DNA from: an uncultured Caldilineaceae bacterium
GTDB taxonomy: Bacteria; Chloroflexota; Anaerolineae; Caldilineales; Caldilineaceae
Reading direction: 5' to 3'
Assembly (NCBI GenBank): GCA_951813625.1
Contig: CATOTS010000034.1
Coordinates: forward strand, 62,001 to 126,000
DNA: 64,000 nucleotides
Part shown: in pieces, positions 1 to 9,778 of the stretch
How the letters are laid out: the number at the start of each line of letters is the position of its first letter
Numbering within the stretch: the stretch's first letter is position 1
Position numbers and translations under genes: made by a program
Notes under the pieces: generated by a model
Database searches by the model: none
The model's input: only the letters and a program-made list of their open reading frames with translations
What the model was told of the DNA's origin: nothing

Positions 1-857
1 GCCGCATTCAGCCCAAGAGCATGGCAGGCGGCTCATTGTCCGGGGCACAGGTCTTCTCATCGTCAGTATTGCGTAGATGGAGCTAACTGCGGCAATCGGA
101 TTCAACTCCAGCCGCCAGGCTGCTTCACTTCGAGTGGCTTCCCTTTTCGTATCACAAGCGCTGCCGATTCGCGGCGCACACTGAAACTCAAAGGCGCGAG
201 ATGCTTGGCGGATCTCTTTCGCAGGTCGTTTGAAATGGCCGAGCGTACTCGCTTCCCTGGCAGAGCCAGGGGCCAGCCTTCGGCCTCATTCAACCCCGTG
301 TGCATGCTGTTTGGCTAGTCCCTTTCCCCGCTTTCCGACTTACAGCATCCATTTGTAGAATTCGTATAGAAGTGCGCCACCACAAAGTGTACGAGCGCAC
401 ATGGCTCCGGCCAATCTTCTCAGCTGGTATCAGCTTCACCCTTCCCCAAGCCTTCGGCGACGACAGTGCATGAGCCAAGACCATCAACTAGGACTTGGTC
501 ATTCCAGGCGCTTCTATGCAGATCCTATCCGGCAGGGCATCCCGTATCTGCGGCGCAGCCGGTTTCTTCAAGGCCGCCAAGGCGGCCCAGCTCGTTTGGC
601 GGGCATTCCGCCAAGGTCTTGCTATCGTTCGCCTTCCCGGTATCGCGGTATCTCTGTTATCCTCGACCTCCAATAGACAGCAGAAGTAAAGGCCGCAGGG
701 CCTGCATTTTTATTCCCTATAATAGTTTTTATACAAAGTTACATTTGAAGTGGGAGAAGGTCCTCGCCTCGACAGCATGCATAACGCCAGGACGCCCGAA
801 TAGCTCATCCACTCTTGCCTTCAGAGTTCCTCGCGTGAACTTTATCTTAGATTCGGA
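1..857. other. gene-poor stretch, no supported gene
   Basis: Several short open frames exist on both strands, but they overlap in antisense, lack convincing ribosome-binding sites and resemble no protein family I recognise. I see no tRNA, rRNA or clear promoter. It is probably intergenic or decayed accessory DNA to the left of the MITE that begins at 858. Confidence 0.5.
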
Positions 858-1165
858 GTAACTACTAAGCCACATACAGCAACGGTATCGACCGGTCTTC
901 CATCCCCGCCGCCATTCAGATTCTCTGATTGCGAATTCGGTTGGCCGCCACCACGTTGGATAAGCCGCACTGCAGGAATGAGGGCGTACTGTCGGTGAGC
1001 GCTGGTTTTGGAGGGGGGCGTTGCGGGGGGAGTCCCCCCGCACAAGGGAGGGCCGAAGGCCCGACCGTCCAAAGAGCAGGGAGAGAGTAAAGCGGAGTGA
1101 GGAGAGAGAAAACACCTTCACTCGCCTCAATCGTGGTCGCAGTTTGATAGCGGCTGAATAGTTAC
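858..1165 (+). mobile_element. MITE copy A (308 bp, IS66-like ends)
   Basis: The 308-bp segment starts GTAACTACTAAGCC and ends GGCTGAATAGTTAC, whose reverse complement GTAACTATTCAGCC matches the left end at 12 of 14 positions. It carries no credible coding sequence. Its middle (about 1011-1070) holds a strong GC-rich palindrome with stem GCGGGGGGA/TCCCCCCGC, followed by GGGCC-GAA-GGCCC. A second copy of the same length lies at 27634-27941. Ends starting GTAA and 8-bp target duplications are typical of the IS66 family, so mobilisation by an IS66-type transposase is the best guess. No target duplication is visible here: the flanks GATTCGGA and GTCATATC differ, which suggests an older or rearranged copy. 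Confidence 0.75.
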
Positions 1166-2569
1166 GTCATATCTTTATGCACGCATATCTGCATAAGGGC
1201 TGCAAGGCGCCTGCCCCTGCAGCGGGATGCAGTTCGCCCTTGTGGCCTGTCGACGCGCCTGCTCGGCACGCCTTGTTCCCGGTGTTGATTCCCTTTTTGC
1301 ACAGTTCTCATCGTCCCACCGCTCCTGCATCTTCCCGGCCAACGAGCGAGCGGCGGCGGGTGGGGCCGGTTCTGGCAAACGACCTACATTGTAGGAATTG
1401 TTCGATTTCCTTCCTTCCGCAGTCGGCACCCGCTGCGGGGCGGGCGCGTAGCACCGGAGGCACCTGAACTCATGCCGGCGGGAAACGTATGAACAACTTG
1501 CGGCGGGCGACGGCTGTCTGTCGCCCGTCCTTTGATTGAGCAGCCCTTGCCCGGTTCGCCTGGCTTTCGCCATCGTATGGAGCCTTTGATGGCCCTATGC
1601 GGACCCGCGAGTCCGGCACCCACTTCGTGCGCCTCGACGAAAGCCAAGTTTGCCCCGCCTGCCAAACTTGCGCGATCGGTCGGGGGGCTGGCTGCGCTCC
1701 CGCAAGCGATCTGATGCGCGAAGCCGCGCCGGTGTCCTGGGGGGGGGAGGCTGGGTGAGTCCGCAGCTGCCTCATCGGCGGCACTTGCGCGCAACTCACG
1801 GCAGGCGGCGGCCGGAGGCATGAGTGCGGCAGCTAAAGAGTTTTCCTGCTCTGAGGCCCTCTGGTGGAGCGGGAGCGGATGACGGCATCGAAACGCGGGC
1901 TTGCGCGCCCGGGCCGGTGGTAGACGGCCTGGTCGGAGCCGTTCGGAGCGTGCGAGGAACAATCCGCGAAGGGCAGCCAGGCGGGCGCGCAGGCTGACAG
2001 TTACAGCCAACGATGGCACAGGATTCCTTGATCTCACCGGCTGGGGCGGTCGTGTGGTGCACTGCGGCCCGGAGAGTACCTATTGGCCCCAAAAGAGCAC
2101 CTAAAGTGTTTCCCCAATGGAACCAAAAATTTTTTCCTGACGAGCGTGCGGCCGAAATGCCCGTTCATCCTATGTGCCCCATTTCCGAGAAGTCGGAGTT
2201 TCAAGAGGGATCTACTTTAGAGCGTATTCAATGGCGTACTTTGGGCCTGCACCGGCGCTGTTAACGGAGATTGCGCCGGTTTCGGGGGGTTTGCGTGCCG
2301 GTTGCAGCGTTGCGTCCGGGATGCGCCGACTGATGATATTTGAGTAAGCCGCCGAAACTCACCGTATTCTCCTTCGAACAGATCCGACTTCGCGATACTC
2401 ACACCTTTGGGATGTCATTCTCGTGCTATTCGTGCCCTTTCATCGTGCAGTATTGTGGCAATTTGGCTCCGGATCGTCAGGTTGGGGGGGGAACAAATCT
2501 GGACAACGAGCGTCTTAGCAAGAAGACTCCGATACTTCAATGCCAGACGCTGTAGCAGCGGAGGAAGAA
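1166..2569. other. gene-poor stretch, no supported gene
   Basis: About 1.4 kb of GC-rich sequence with long overlapping open frames on both strands. Their translations are arginine- and proline-rich low-complexity strings typical of antisense or random GC-rich DNA. No family motif, signal peptide or consistent start site is visible. Nothing is called before the secreted-protein gene at 2570. Confidence 0.5.
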
Positions 2570-3118
2570 ATGAGTCGAACAATTCTGGTTGGAATGGCGG
2601 CGAGCCTGCTGGCGGCCGCTGCGGTAGTGATCTTTGGCGTCAGGCCTGCCCAAGCAGGGGAATGGTGCGTGTTCCCCGACGGGACGCACGTCCATGTTGG
2701 TTGCAGCCTATACGAGAGTGACTCGGGCAGTTACAGTCGACACAGGCATGACGACGATGGCGACGACCACGACCACCCGGCTGCGCCTGAGTTCAGCGAG
2801 GCGGATTGCGTTGTCCACCACGCCGCCACGCCGGCACAGCTCTGCCCCTCCGGCGACGGCCTGCAGTACTACTTCATCGGCGCTGACGGCAGTGCGGAGG
2901 CGGGCCCGTACCTGCCCTGGCCAAGCGAGGGGTCGCCGTCATTCCAGTATTTCAGCGGAACGAATCCGATGACTCAGAAACCGGTCATCGTCTATTGGGA
3001 CTCCGCGAGCAACTTGATGAGGGTCGGCACCTACTATGCCGACAACGGGAACGACATTAACAAACTGTATGTCTTCACGGTCGACAGGGAGGAGACGGTG
3101 AATCATATCAGCTGGTAG
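2570..3118 (+). CDS. small secreted protein of unknown function
   Basis: This encodes about 182 residues. The ATG at 2570 is chosen because GGAGGAAG sits about 6 bases upstream and it gives a clean signal peptide: MSRTILVGM, a hydrophobic core, and a likely cleavage after AQA near residue 29. The mature part starts GEWCVFPDGTHVHVGC and has a His/Asp-rich patch (SRHRHDDDGDDHDH) that could bind metal. Six further cysteines or hydrophobic strands suggest a small folded extracytoplasmic domain. I recognise no family. The gene stands alone and is closed by a strong hairpin terminator at 3141-3171. Its function is unknown; metal binding is only a guess from composition. Confidence 0.7.
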   Translation: MSRTILVGMAASLLAAAAVVIFGVRPAQAGEWCVFPDGTHVHVGCSLYESDSGSYSRHRHDDDGDDHDHPAAPEFSEADCVVHHAATPAQLCPSGDGLQYYFIGADGSAEAGPYLPWPSEGSPSFQYFSGTNPMTQKPVIVYWDSASNLMRVGTYYADNGNDINKLYVFTVDREETVNHISW

Positions 3119-3140
3119 GATGGGAGCCCTGGCTGAATCC

Positions 3141-3171
3141 AGCCCCGCACGACGCTATGTCGTGCGGGGCT
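3141..3171 (+). terminator. rho-independent terminator
   Basis: A perfect 13-bp stem (AGCCCCGCACGAC pairing with GTCGTGCGGGGCT) around the 5-base loop GCTAT is followed by TTTCTGTCC. It lies 22 bases after the stop of the secreted-protein gene. Confidence 0.85.
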
Positions 3172-3224
3172 TTCTGTCCTATTTTACTATGCGAAATTGA
3201 CCAGGTCTCTGAGCATCTCCCCTT

Positions 3225-3815
3225 TCAATCGGCACACAGTTGAACGTAGACCCGCGTCGGCTCTGCCAAGAGACTCTCATCGCAGAGTTCAAGGAAGATT
3301 GAGAATCGCCGCGCCGGCGCGGCCGGTCCAAGGGAGGGCACGGCACCGGCGTGCGACCGGACCTGCCGAACTGCAGGCTCGTTCAGATGTGGAGCTTTTG
3401 CGCGAGTTTGATCTGGCGCGGATGACGGCAGGGACAGGGGGTTGATGCGTCCGTTGACGAGACGCATCCTCCAATCGCCAATAGGCAAACAGCGCATGGC
3501 CTTGCGGCCAGGCTCGCTTTTGCAGCGGGGGTCGCGCGCGACCAGCAAGAAAACCTTGGAACGCCCGGTCGAGGTCGCGTTCCGCCTGCTGCAAGCTCTG
3601 GACGTAATCGTCCGGGAGCCACTCGAATCCGGCATCCCCCTTGTGGTTGGTGAGATCAAGGCAGCATGCCGCCCCTGTCAGGGTTTCGCCGGGGGCGCGG
3701 TAGAGGTCCTTGCGGATTTCGAGTTGACGGTTGAAGGCGTAGCGGACTGCGCCGAAGTGAGAATCCAGGCCTTCGCAAGGGCGGCGGTAGGGTAGAACCT
3801 GTTATTTGTACGCTT
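3225..3815 (-). pseudogene. decayed TnpB (IS200/IS605 OrfB), N-terminal part
   Basis: Reading the minus strand across frames recovers the N-terminal half of a TnpB protein. It begins RFYPTAA, changes frame, then runs SHFGAVRYAFNRQLEIRKD, LYRAPGETLTG, a divergent stretch ending WLPDDYV, then QSLQQAERDLDRAFQGFL and AGRARPPLQKRA. These match the usual TnpB order: RLYPT start, FG.VRY.FN, Q.L.DLD.AF.NF and a basic stretch. After this the signal continues in other frames to about 3225 (for example VNGRINPLSLPS). No RuvC catalytic half is present. TnpB is the RNA-guided nuclease partner of IS200/IS605 elements and relative of Cas12; this copy cannot be functional. No TnpA or obvious omega-RNA end is visible nearby. 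Confidence 0.7.
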
Positions 3816-4226
3816 TGTGGAGCGCGGCAGACTGTGGCGCGTCCATGAGCCTCTCCCTCTTGGGCCCTCGGGTGGGATGGCAGTCCCTATCGGCCCGTCA
3901 TACTCTTCGGTATTCCGTTGTGCCTCCTGTGGCATAGATAGCCAAGAAACCGTTTCTTCGTCGTCGCAGTTGGCGTCTCCAGCAAACCTGAAGTCTGAGC
4001 AAATGAGCGCCTTGTCAAGCTGGTAGAGTGGAAGTTTTCCAACAAAACTCTCCAACAGAGAAGGGTGCTCAGAGATGAGAAGCCTCAGATTGTGCTGCCG
4101 TGTCGATGACTTCTGTATACGGAAGGGTGCGAGAAAGTGCCAGGCGGTTCGGGGTGAGTCGAAGGCGAGAGCCGGCCCAACGGTTGAGCTTGCGAGAAGT
4201 GGTGACGATTCTGAACCACTTTCACC

Positions 4227-4292
4227 AGGGCTCGTTGACATTTCGTTCAAGTCATATGAGAGTAGCGGCAAAGTGCAGGAAGCGTCGAGCTA
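4227..4292 (-). mobile_element. scar of an IS5-family right end
   Basis: About 66 bases match, in reverse orientation, the last part of the IS5-family element at 10650-11065. The shared part includes the terminal repeat GGCTCGTTGACATTT and the codons for the transposase C terminus (RRF-LHLAATLIWLERNVNEP type). A few bases are missing inside relative to the other copy. Only the end survives, so it is a remnant. It sits directly beside the IS630 transposase, which suggests repeated insertion at this place. Confidence 0.75.
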
Positions 4293-4300
4293 AAGTGAGT

Positions 4301-5396
4301 TCAATTTGAGACTAAGAGTTTTTTGTATTCTGAGTCGAGTTCGAATTTAGGCCAAAGGCGATATACAAGTGTGATTGTGTCGTCATTGATGCGGTCGATG
4401 AACTCTTTGCAAGCGTCAAAGAGTTGGGGCATCGAATCGTGGCAGTGGTTGCGTGTCACCTCTTCTCGCGTCCATTTCCACAGACCTTCGATCGGGTTCA
4501 GGTCGGGACTGTAAGCGGACAAGGCGATGAGGGTGAAGTCCAGTTCGTCTGCGGCAGCCTGTACGCACTTGGCCCGATGCCAGGGGGCGCCGTCCCAAAT
4601 GATGACAACGGCGCCGGGTGCATCGGCCAGGCAGGCAGCCATGCGCTGCAAGAACTGAAGCGTATGTTCTATGTTGCAGGAACCCTCGTTCCAAATGAAG
4701 CAGCGGCCCTCGGCGAAGTCGTAGGCGCCATACCAGTTGATGCGGTGTGCGAGCGGCGCCGAGTCACTCAGTCGCAAAGCCGGTTTGCCTTTTACCGCCC
4801 AGGTGTAGCCGATGTCCATGTCGCGATGGATGTGTGCTTCTTCGATATAGATCAGGCGTCTCTGCGACCGACATACCTGTTCATACAGTTCGTGGAACCG
4901 TTGCACAAAGTCAGCTCGTTTGTGCGGGTCGGCTTTCTTGGGCAGTTTTTGGCATCGCTTCCAACCCAAATGCCCGCACACAAGATGCGGTGCAGCGAAC
5001 TGCGGGCCAAGTCGCAATCCAGCGCTTGTTTGAGCCAGAGTCGCAGCTTTTTCAAGGTCCAATTGTGGCCGGGCAACCCGTGGTCGACAGGCTCGCTTTC
5101 CACGACAACGCTTACGAGTTGCCTGACCTGCTTGAAGCTAAAAAAGGGCGACGCCCTCCCGTATGACGATAGCGCACTGCCTCCGGATCCAACCGATTAT
5201 AGTCATGCACCCATTTGAGGACCGTTTCCTTCGTGCGTCCGATCTCTCGCGCCCAGCTACACGCCGTCGTCTGTCCACTCGCGATCATGGGCAACGCCAA
5301 AAAACGCTCGCGACTGCGCGCATGTTCAGCTTCCACCGACAAGATGCGCAAATCGGACAAAGACCGGCCCCATTTCGTCAAATCCTGTCGAACCAT
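4301..5396 (-). pseudogene. IS630-family transposase in three frames
   Basis: The minus strand encodes an IS630/Tc1-type DDE transposase split over three frames. The first (from ATG at 5396) gives MVRQDLTKWGRSLSDLR and a helix-turn-helix region (WAREIGRTKETVLKWVHDY). The second (about 5139-4970) gives SFKQVRQLVSVVVESEP and LPGHNWTLKKLRLWL. The third, ending at 4301, gives the catalytic half with IYIEEAHIHRD, IIWDGAPWHRA and SAYSPDLNPIEGLWKWTREE. The first junction lies exactly on T TTT TTA, a classical -1 slippery heptamer, so that break may be programmed. The second break near 4970 has no such signal and is probably a real frameshift mutation. Convincing terminal repeats with TA duplication were not found. 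Likely inactive. Confidence 0.85.
5139..5145 (-). other. candidate -1 ribosomal frameshift site
   Basis: On the minus strand the first transposase frame reads CCT TTT TTA, giving the heptamer T TTT TTA in the X XXY YYZ register. A -1 slip here joins RRPF to FSFKQVRQLV and continues the IS630 transposase. The same heptamer drives frameshifting in HIV-1. No stimulatory structure was tested. Confidence 0.5.
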
Positions 5397-5640
5397 CGTT
5401 TCCCTCCATCCTTTGTATGGAAGTCGGTCCGATCCTTCTATCACGTCTTGCCTACCCAAAGCTATGCTCTTGGTTTCATTAGAGAAATACTTTACTTGCT
5501 TTCGACGCGAATATGAACTCGGATACTGCCGCATGTTGCCTCTTGATAACATTCTTGCTGCTTCGCCTTCTGAATGACGATGCGTCACTCTGTACACATT
5601 GACTCGGAGTCCAGTCTTGGGAGCTCACTTCCAGACGCAG

Positions 5641-6327
5641 CTATCTCAGAAGGCAACTCGCAGGAGGGAAATAATCAATTGTAACCCGCAAGGTGCCTTC
5701 AGTCGTGAATTCCAATTGTGTGGAGCCTGTGAATGGCAATTGTGTGAAGCCTCTGAGTTGGTTGTAGTTAATGCAATATGCTCGAAAGGATCCATTGTTC
5801 GATGTTTGCCAATCGTCTTCGTTCTGGAGTCGGTCTCTCAACTTAGAAATGACGCCATCAGTGGGCTCAAGTAAAGCATAGACAGTCGTTACGCCACGAT
5901 CGGGCGCCATTCCGTAGGAGAGCGGAACGACAAGAAGTATCTCCTGACTTACTACTTTTGCGTCGAGTGAAAGTTGATTAATGAAGCTTCGAGCCGCTAA
6001 GACTCCATAGATATATCCATATATTGGTGCTGCGGTGACACCGATAAGAACCACTGCGACAAATGCAGCCAAACCGCGTCGACCTGTCCTTAGACCCCAT
6101 GGCCTGAATCCAATCCGCTTGAGTAGCCAGACCACGACCGCTATTAGCAGAGTGATGATTAGCAGCAGGATTCCAATTAGCAATACTGCCTCCCAGCCAA
6201 GATCGAGAAAGAGCTCCCAACTCAAAAAAACAACAAATATCGATCCGGTAAGCGCAGTCAAAGAAATCGTAAGTGGACGACTGTCGTCAGATTCACTCTC
6301 TCCCACTGACCGTGGATCATTGTTCAT
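5641..6327 (-). CDS. membrane protein, candidate immunity protein of the RHS toxin
   Basis: This encodes 228 residues. After a polar N terminus there are three hydrophobic segments: about 24-44, 48-70 and 85-108 (the last AAFVAVVLIGVTAAPIYGYIYG). A roughly 110-residue soluble domain of unknown family follows. The start ATG at 6327 lies inside the last codons of the RHS/toxin frame (stop at 6317), so the two are overlapping and probably co-translated. Genes of this size that overlap the 3' end of an RHS toxin are usually immunity proteins. A membrane location would fit a toxin that attacks lipids or the envelope. The immunity role is inferred from position only. Confidence 0.6.
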   Translation of the reverse strand: MNNDPRSVGESESDDSRPLTISLTALTGSIFVVFLSWELFLDLGWEAVLLIGILLLIITLLIAVVVWLLKRIGFRPWGLRTGRRGLAAFVAVVLIGVTAAPIYGYIYGVLAARSFINQLSLDAKVVSQEILLVVPLSYGMAPDRGVTTVYALLEPTDGVISKLRDRLQNEDDWQTSNNGSFRAYCINYNQLRGFTQLPFTGSTQLEFTTEGTLRVTIDYFPPASCLLR

Positions 6328-7632
6328 CGTATGCCCCCCTACGTTCTCCGTACACTGCCAGATATATGTACTCCGTCATGAAAGTCAATGTGTCGGGATT
6401 CAATGCCATTTCGTCTAAGTGGTAAATGGTTTCATGATCCATTCGGTGTGGCAGTGCGTGTCCTGGAAACTTCAAATAGTTTAACTCAAAGTTTAGGGCA
6501 TTGCCTAGGTGATTCAGACCATTCTGAGGATTTCCTGGGATGTCTAGTGTAAACAATAGCATTCCTGGCCACAACCCGTTCTTTGCAGCTAGATTGACGC
6601 CGATTCTAACATTCGCAGGCATTTCCATTGACTTCAGTTTAGGCGTGTTCGTCAATATCCCGCGTTGGTCATTTTCTGTCTCGACTGCGAATATAAGGTC
6701 AACTTCGATCGTGCGCTCAATGCCGGATAACCTTTCAAACAAAGTAGTAGCATTGTTCAATTTCTCGGCGAGGGTAATTGCGGCAGCAGCTCCCCAACTG
6801 AGTCATAACAGAATGACCGGCTCATTCGACTTATTGGCAACCTTCGCCTTATAGATGCTTGCATAAGCTGTGTTTATCGCTTCACTGTCGTTCTTTAGAG
6901 TCAGAATTTCCCCATTCAATTCGGTCTTGTATCCAGCGGCGGCCAATGCCTCCTTACACATGTCAAAAAACATGGATGTAGGCTCCTCTTCGTCATTGTG
7001 TGGTCCACCTCTGACACATACTGCGATGTGACCGTCAGGGTCCAAATACCTGAGTGGACTTCCGCGCGCATAGAGGAAGCGGTTGTAGCTAATGGCCATT
7101 CCCACATTCGGCACGAGGATATCCGGCGAGATGAAGGTGCCGAGCGCCGGGTCGTAGTAGCGGGCGTTGTAGTACATCAGCCCCGTGCCATCGGACTTCT
7201 GACCTGTGAACGTGCGTTCGGTCTGGGGTGTGCCGGAGGAGCTGCGCTCGGCGCCGTAGGCGTAGTAAGCGCGGCTGGCTGTGGCGGCCCCCGCGCCGTC
7301 GGTGGTCAGCGAGGCGCTGCCCAGATTGTCGCCGTGCAGGTGGAAGAGAGTGTCGCCGCGTTTGACCGCAATGCGTATGCTGCCGAAGGTGTAATAGCTG
7401 ATGGTCGTCGTTACGCCGTTAGTGACTTCCTCCTCGTAGTGGGCGAAGAAGGTGTAGGTCGTGGTCGTGCCGCTGACCTTCTTGACGCGCGCGCCGTCGA
7501 GGTCGTACCAGTACTGCTCGAGCAGGTCGCCGTTGTTGTCCTGCACCTGCGAGAGGCGGTTCTCGTCGTCCCAGACGAGCGTCTGCTGGCCGGCGAGCTC
7601 CTTGTTGCGTGTGGTCATATTGCCGTTTGCTC

Positions 7633-7673
7633 AGCCTTCACGCAGTGTCCGCCAGATGGAGTGCGCTCAGGCT
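7633..7673. repeat. hairpin micro-insertion 2 in RHS gene
   Basis: Imperfect inverted arms AGCCTTCACGCA and TGCGCTCAGGCT enclose a loop containing GTCCGCCAGATGGAGT (7647-7662), the same 16-mer found in the insertion at 8621-8667. It separates two RHS frames. Removing 46 bases around it rejoins DYD to ANGNMTTR. Confidence 0.7.
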
Positions 7674-8620
7674 TCGGTCGTAGTCGAAGCGGTCGGCGTT
7701 GCCGATGCGGTCGACCGCGTGGTAGGGCCCGCTGTCGCCGTAGCCGTAGCTCTGGCCGTTGAACGCGGTCAGACGGCTGGCGCCGTCGTAGGCGTACGTC
7801 CTGCCGTAGGCGCTGGTCAGACGCCCCAGCCCGTCGTAGGTGAACTCGTTGCTGGTCGTGCCCTCGGTCAGCGCGGTGATGTCGCCGAAGCTGTTGTAGG
7901 CGTAGCCGCGGCTCAAGCGCTCGCCGTTGCTCTCGCTCAGCCCCACCTTCAGGTTCGACAACATGCCGCCGTTCTTCGGCTCGGTCCACGGGTAGTAGCT
8001 CTGCGTGCGCCAGAGGTTGCCGGCGGCGGGGAAGCGCAGCGCGGTCATGCGCCCGGCCTCGTCGTAGGCTACGCTATCCACCAGGGCCCCGTGCACCGAG
8101 CTGCTCAGGCCCACGGCCGCGCCCGGGCTGCAGTAGGTTGTGGTAATCACCTCGCCGCCGGGGTAGGTGACCGCGGTCGGGCGGGGGTAAACGTCGTAGC
8201 TGTAGCCGCTCGTGCGCGTCAGGCTGTCGATAATGACCGTCTCGTTACCTAGGCGGCTGTAGCTGTCGTAGGTGTAGCTGCGGGACACGTTATCGTTGGA
8301 GACACTCTGCACGCGACCCTGCGCGTCGTAGACATAGGATGAGTCGAGGTCGGCCACGGTGGCCGCGCAGTTCTCGTCGCTGCGCTGCACGCGGCCGCGC
8401 ATACGCCCCAAGCTGTCGTAGTAGAAACAACTGGTCTTGGCGCGGGCGCCGGTCTGGCGCGTCAGCTGGCCGAGCACGTTGTAGGCATAACTCCAGCTGC
8501 CGAGGTCGGCGTCGGACATGCCGGTCTTGCGGCCGAGGAAGTCGTAGTCGATGCTGCTCAGACGCTGCCAGCGGCTCTCGCCGGCGTCGCGGCGGTAGGT
8601 CTGCGTCAGGCGGTCGGCTA

Positions 8621-8667
8621 TTTGGCCATTGCCAAGAGTCCGCCAGATGGAGTCGGCAATGGCCAAA
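8621..8667. repeat. hairpin micro-insertion 1 in RHS gene
   Basis: Perfect 13-bp arms TTTGGCCATTGCC and GGCAATGGCCAAA flank a 21-base loop containing GTCCGCCAGATGGAGT (8638-8653). One arm belongs to the original gene (GNGQ codons) and the other is its inverted copy. Removing 31 bases restores the RHS frame. Confidence 0.75.
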
Positions 8668-9013
8668 GTCGTAGGCGAGCGAGATCTCCGATTCGAGCGT
8701 CCATTCGTCGATGCCGGGCGTGTAGCTGCGCAGGAGGGTGGTGCGGCCGGGCTGGTCCTGCTGCTGCCAACTGAGCATGCGGCGCGCGTCGTCGCCTTCG
8801 CCGCCGGCGATGACCGGCGAGGTCAGGCCGTTGTAGTGGTTGGTCGTTGTGATGGCGTTGGGCGCGCGCGTGCTGACCGGGCGGGAGAGGCCGTCGTAGC
8901 TCGTTGCGGTGAAGCCGTGGTCCCAGTCGGTCCCGCGCACCCCCGTCAAAGGCGAACGACCGCGGTACGCTGGTGCGCAGCAGGACGAAATAGCTGGCGT
9001 AGGGGCGTCTCCG

Positions 9014-9778
9014 TTATGTAGCGCAACGGAGGTACTCCTCATACGGCAGGATTTCTATTGCCTCAATCGAACCCGGCCATGGTCTGATAAGACAGAGCTC
9101 CCATGCCAGCAAGCTGTCGCCGTACGCGTCAGATACCATCTGTTCGATGTCTTCAGTAAGGGCAACAGCAATGAAATCTCCCCACAATGCGTGCGAGGCA
9201 TTATTCCCCATGGGTGTTTCCGGTTGAATCGTCTGAAAATCCTCCTGCCCGAGACTGAACGCCCCTTGAACAAAAAGGCCTCTTTCCATGTACCAGAATG
9301 CGAATTTGAGCCAGTCCCGTTCATCCTCTATAAGGGCAGCTGAATAGTAGTCGGGAACGCCCAAGCAGTCGATGACCTTGGCCACGGTGGGCTTGGAGGT
9401 TCTCCACCGCCTCCAATCGACGGAGATACGAAATAGATTTTCGACGGCGTGAAACATCGCGGTCTGTTCGCTGTCGGGCGTTGAACCAAAGCTCTCCTCC
9501 CATCTGATTCGGCTCCAAGGAGGAGAGTCCCAACCTTTACCAATTTTAGCTCTGTCGATGCCCCGCAACTCGACGAGCCTGTCGACAAGATCATCTTGCG
9601 TATCGACACCAAATCGAAGCTCTGGCCAGAGGTCCGCCATAAACATGTCGCAGGTAAAGGGAGGAGGCGCAGGTGTCGGCGTCCGTTCAGGCAAGGGTGC
9701 ATTTGGTGCTGGACAGCCGGCGAGGGCAATACCCACGCAGATCGCCCAGATGAAGGCCGCAGACGCTCTGAGTGTCAT
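9014..9778 (-). CDS. lipoprotein of unknown function
   Basis: This encodes 254 residues. The N terminus MTLRASAAFIWAICVG ends in a lipobox LAGC (Cys about residue 21), then a proline/threonine-rich linker and a soluble domain with no family I recognise (DMFMADLWPELRFGV, WDSPPWSRIRWEESFG). It should be anchored outside the cytoplasmic membrane. Its start overlaps the stop of the next upstream lipoprotein gene by 4 bases (ATGA type), so the two form one transcription unit. They lie just upstream of the RHS pseudogene on the same strand and might be accessory to it, but that is speculation. Confidence 0.7.
   Translation of the reverse strand: MTLRASAAFIWAICVGIALAGCPAPNAPLPERTPTPAPPPFTCDMFMADLWPELRFGVDTQDDLVDRLVELRGIDRAKIGKGWDSPPWSRIRWEESFGSTPDSEQTAMFHAVENLFRISVDWRRWRTSKPTVAKVIDCLGVPDYYSAALIEDERDWLKFAFWYMERGLFVQGAFSLGQEDFQTIQPETPMGNNASHALWGDFIAVALTEDIEQMVSDAYGDSLLAWELCLIRPWPGSIEAIEILPYEEYLRCAT

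Larger units (their letters stand above)
6317..8943 (-). pseudogene. RHS-repeat polymorphic toxin, broken in three places
   Basis: The minus strand carries many YD repeats (YDGLSRPV, YDFLGRKTGMSD, YDSLGRMRG, YDGLGRLTSAYG) followed by the RHS core (FTGQKSDGTGLMYYNARYYD, then SPLRYLDPDGH) and a variable C-terminal domain of about 245 residues. The N terminus is missing. The frame shifts at about 8660 and 7650, each time at a short hairpin insertion; deleting 31 and 46 bases respectively restores YDFGNGQIADRL and YDANGNMTTR. The C-terminal domain reads EPVILL-stop-LSWGAAAAITLA, where TGA at 6803-6805 occupies the first Gly of a G-x-S-x-G nucleophile elbow. Downstream residues up to 6317 stay open in the same frame. 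The toxin domain is therefore probably an alpha/beta hydrolase, now inactive. Secretion partners are not visible. Confidence 0.8.

Noticed and set aside
729..1130. Minus-strand frame of 133 codons across the first MITE
   Set aside because: It runs through inverted-repeat DNA and the same translation motifs (SGLRPSLVRGDSPRNAPL) appear wherever the GC-rich palindrome occurs, so it is a repeat artefact.
1384..2037. Minus-strand frame of 217 codons
   Set aside because: Arg/Pro/Ala-rich translation, no motif, no start signal, overlapped by other frames on both strands.
4299..5520. Terminal inverted repeats of the IS630 element (GAGTTCA at both ends)
   Set aside because: Only 7 bases match and no TA duplication flanks them.
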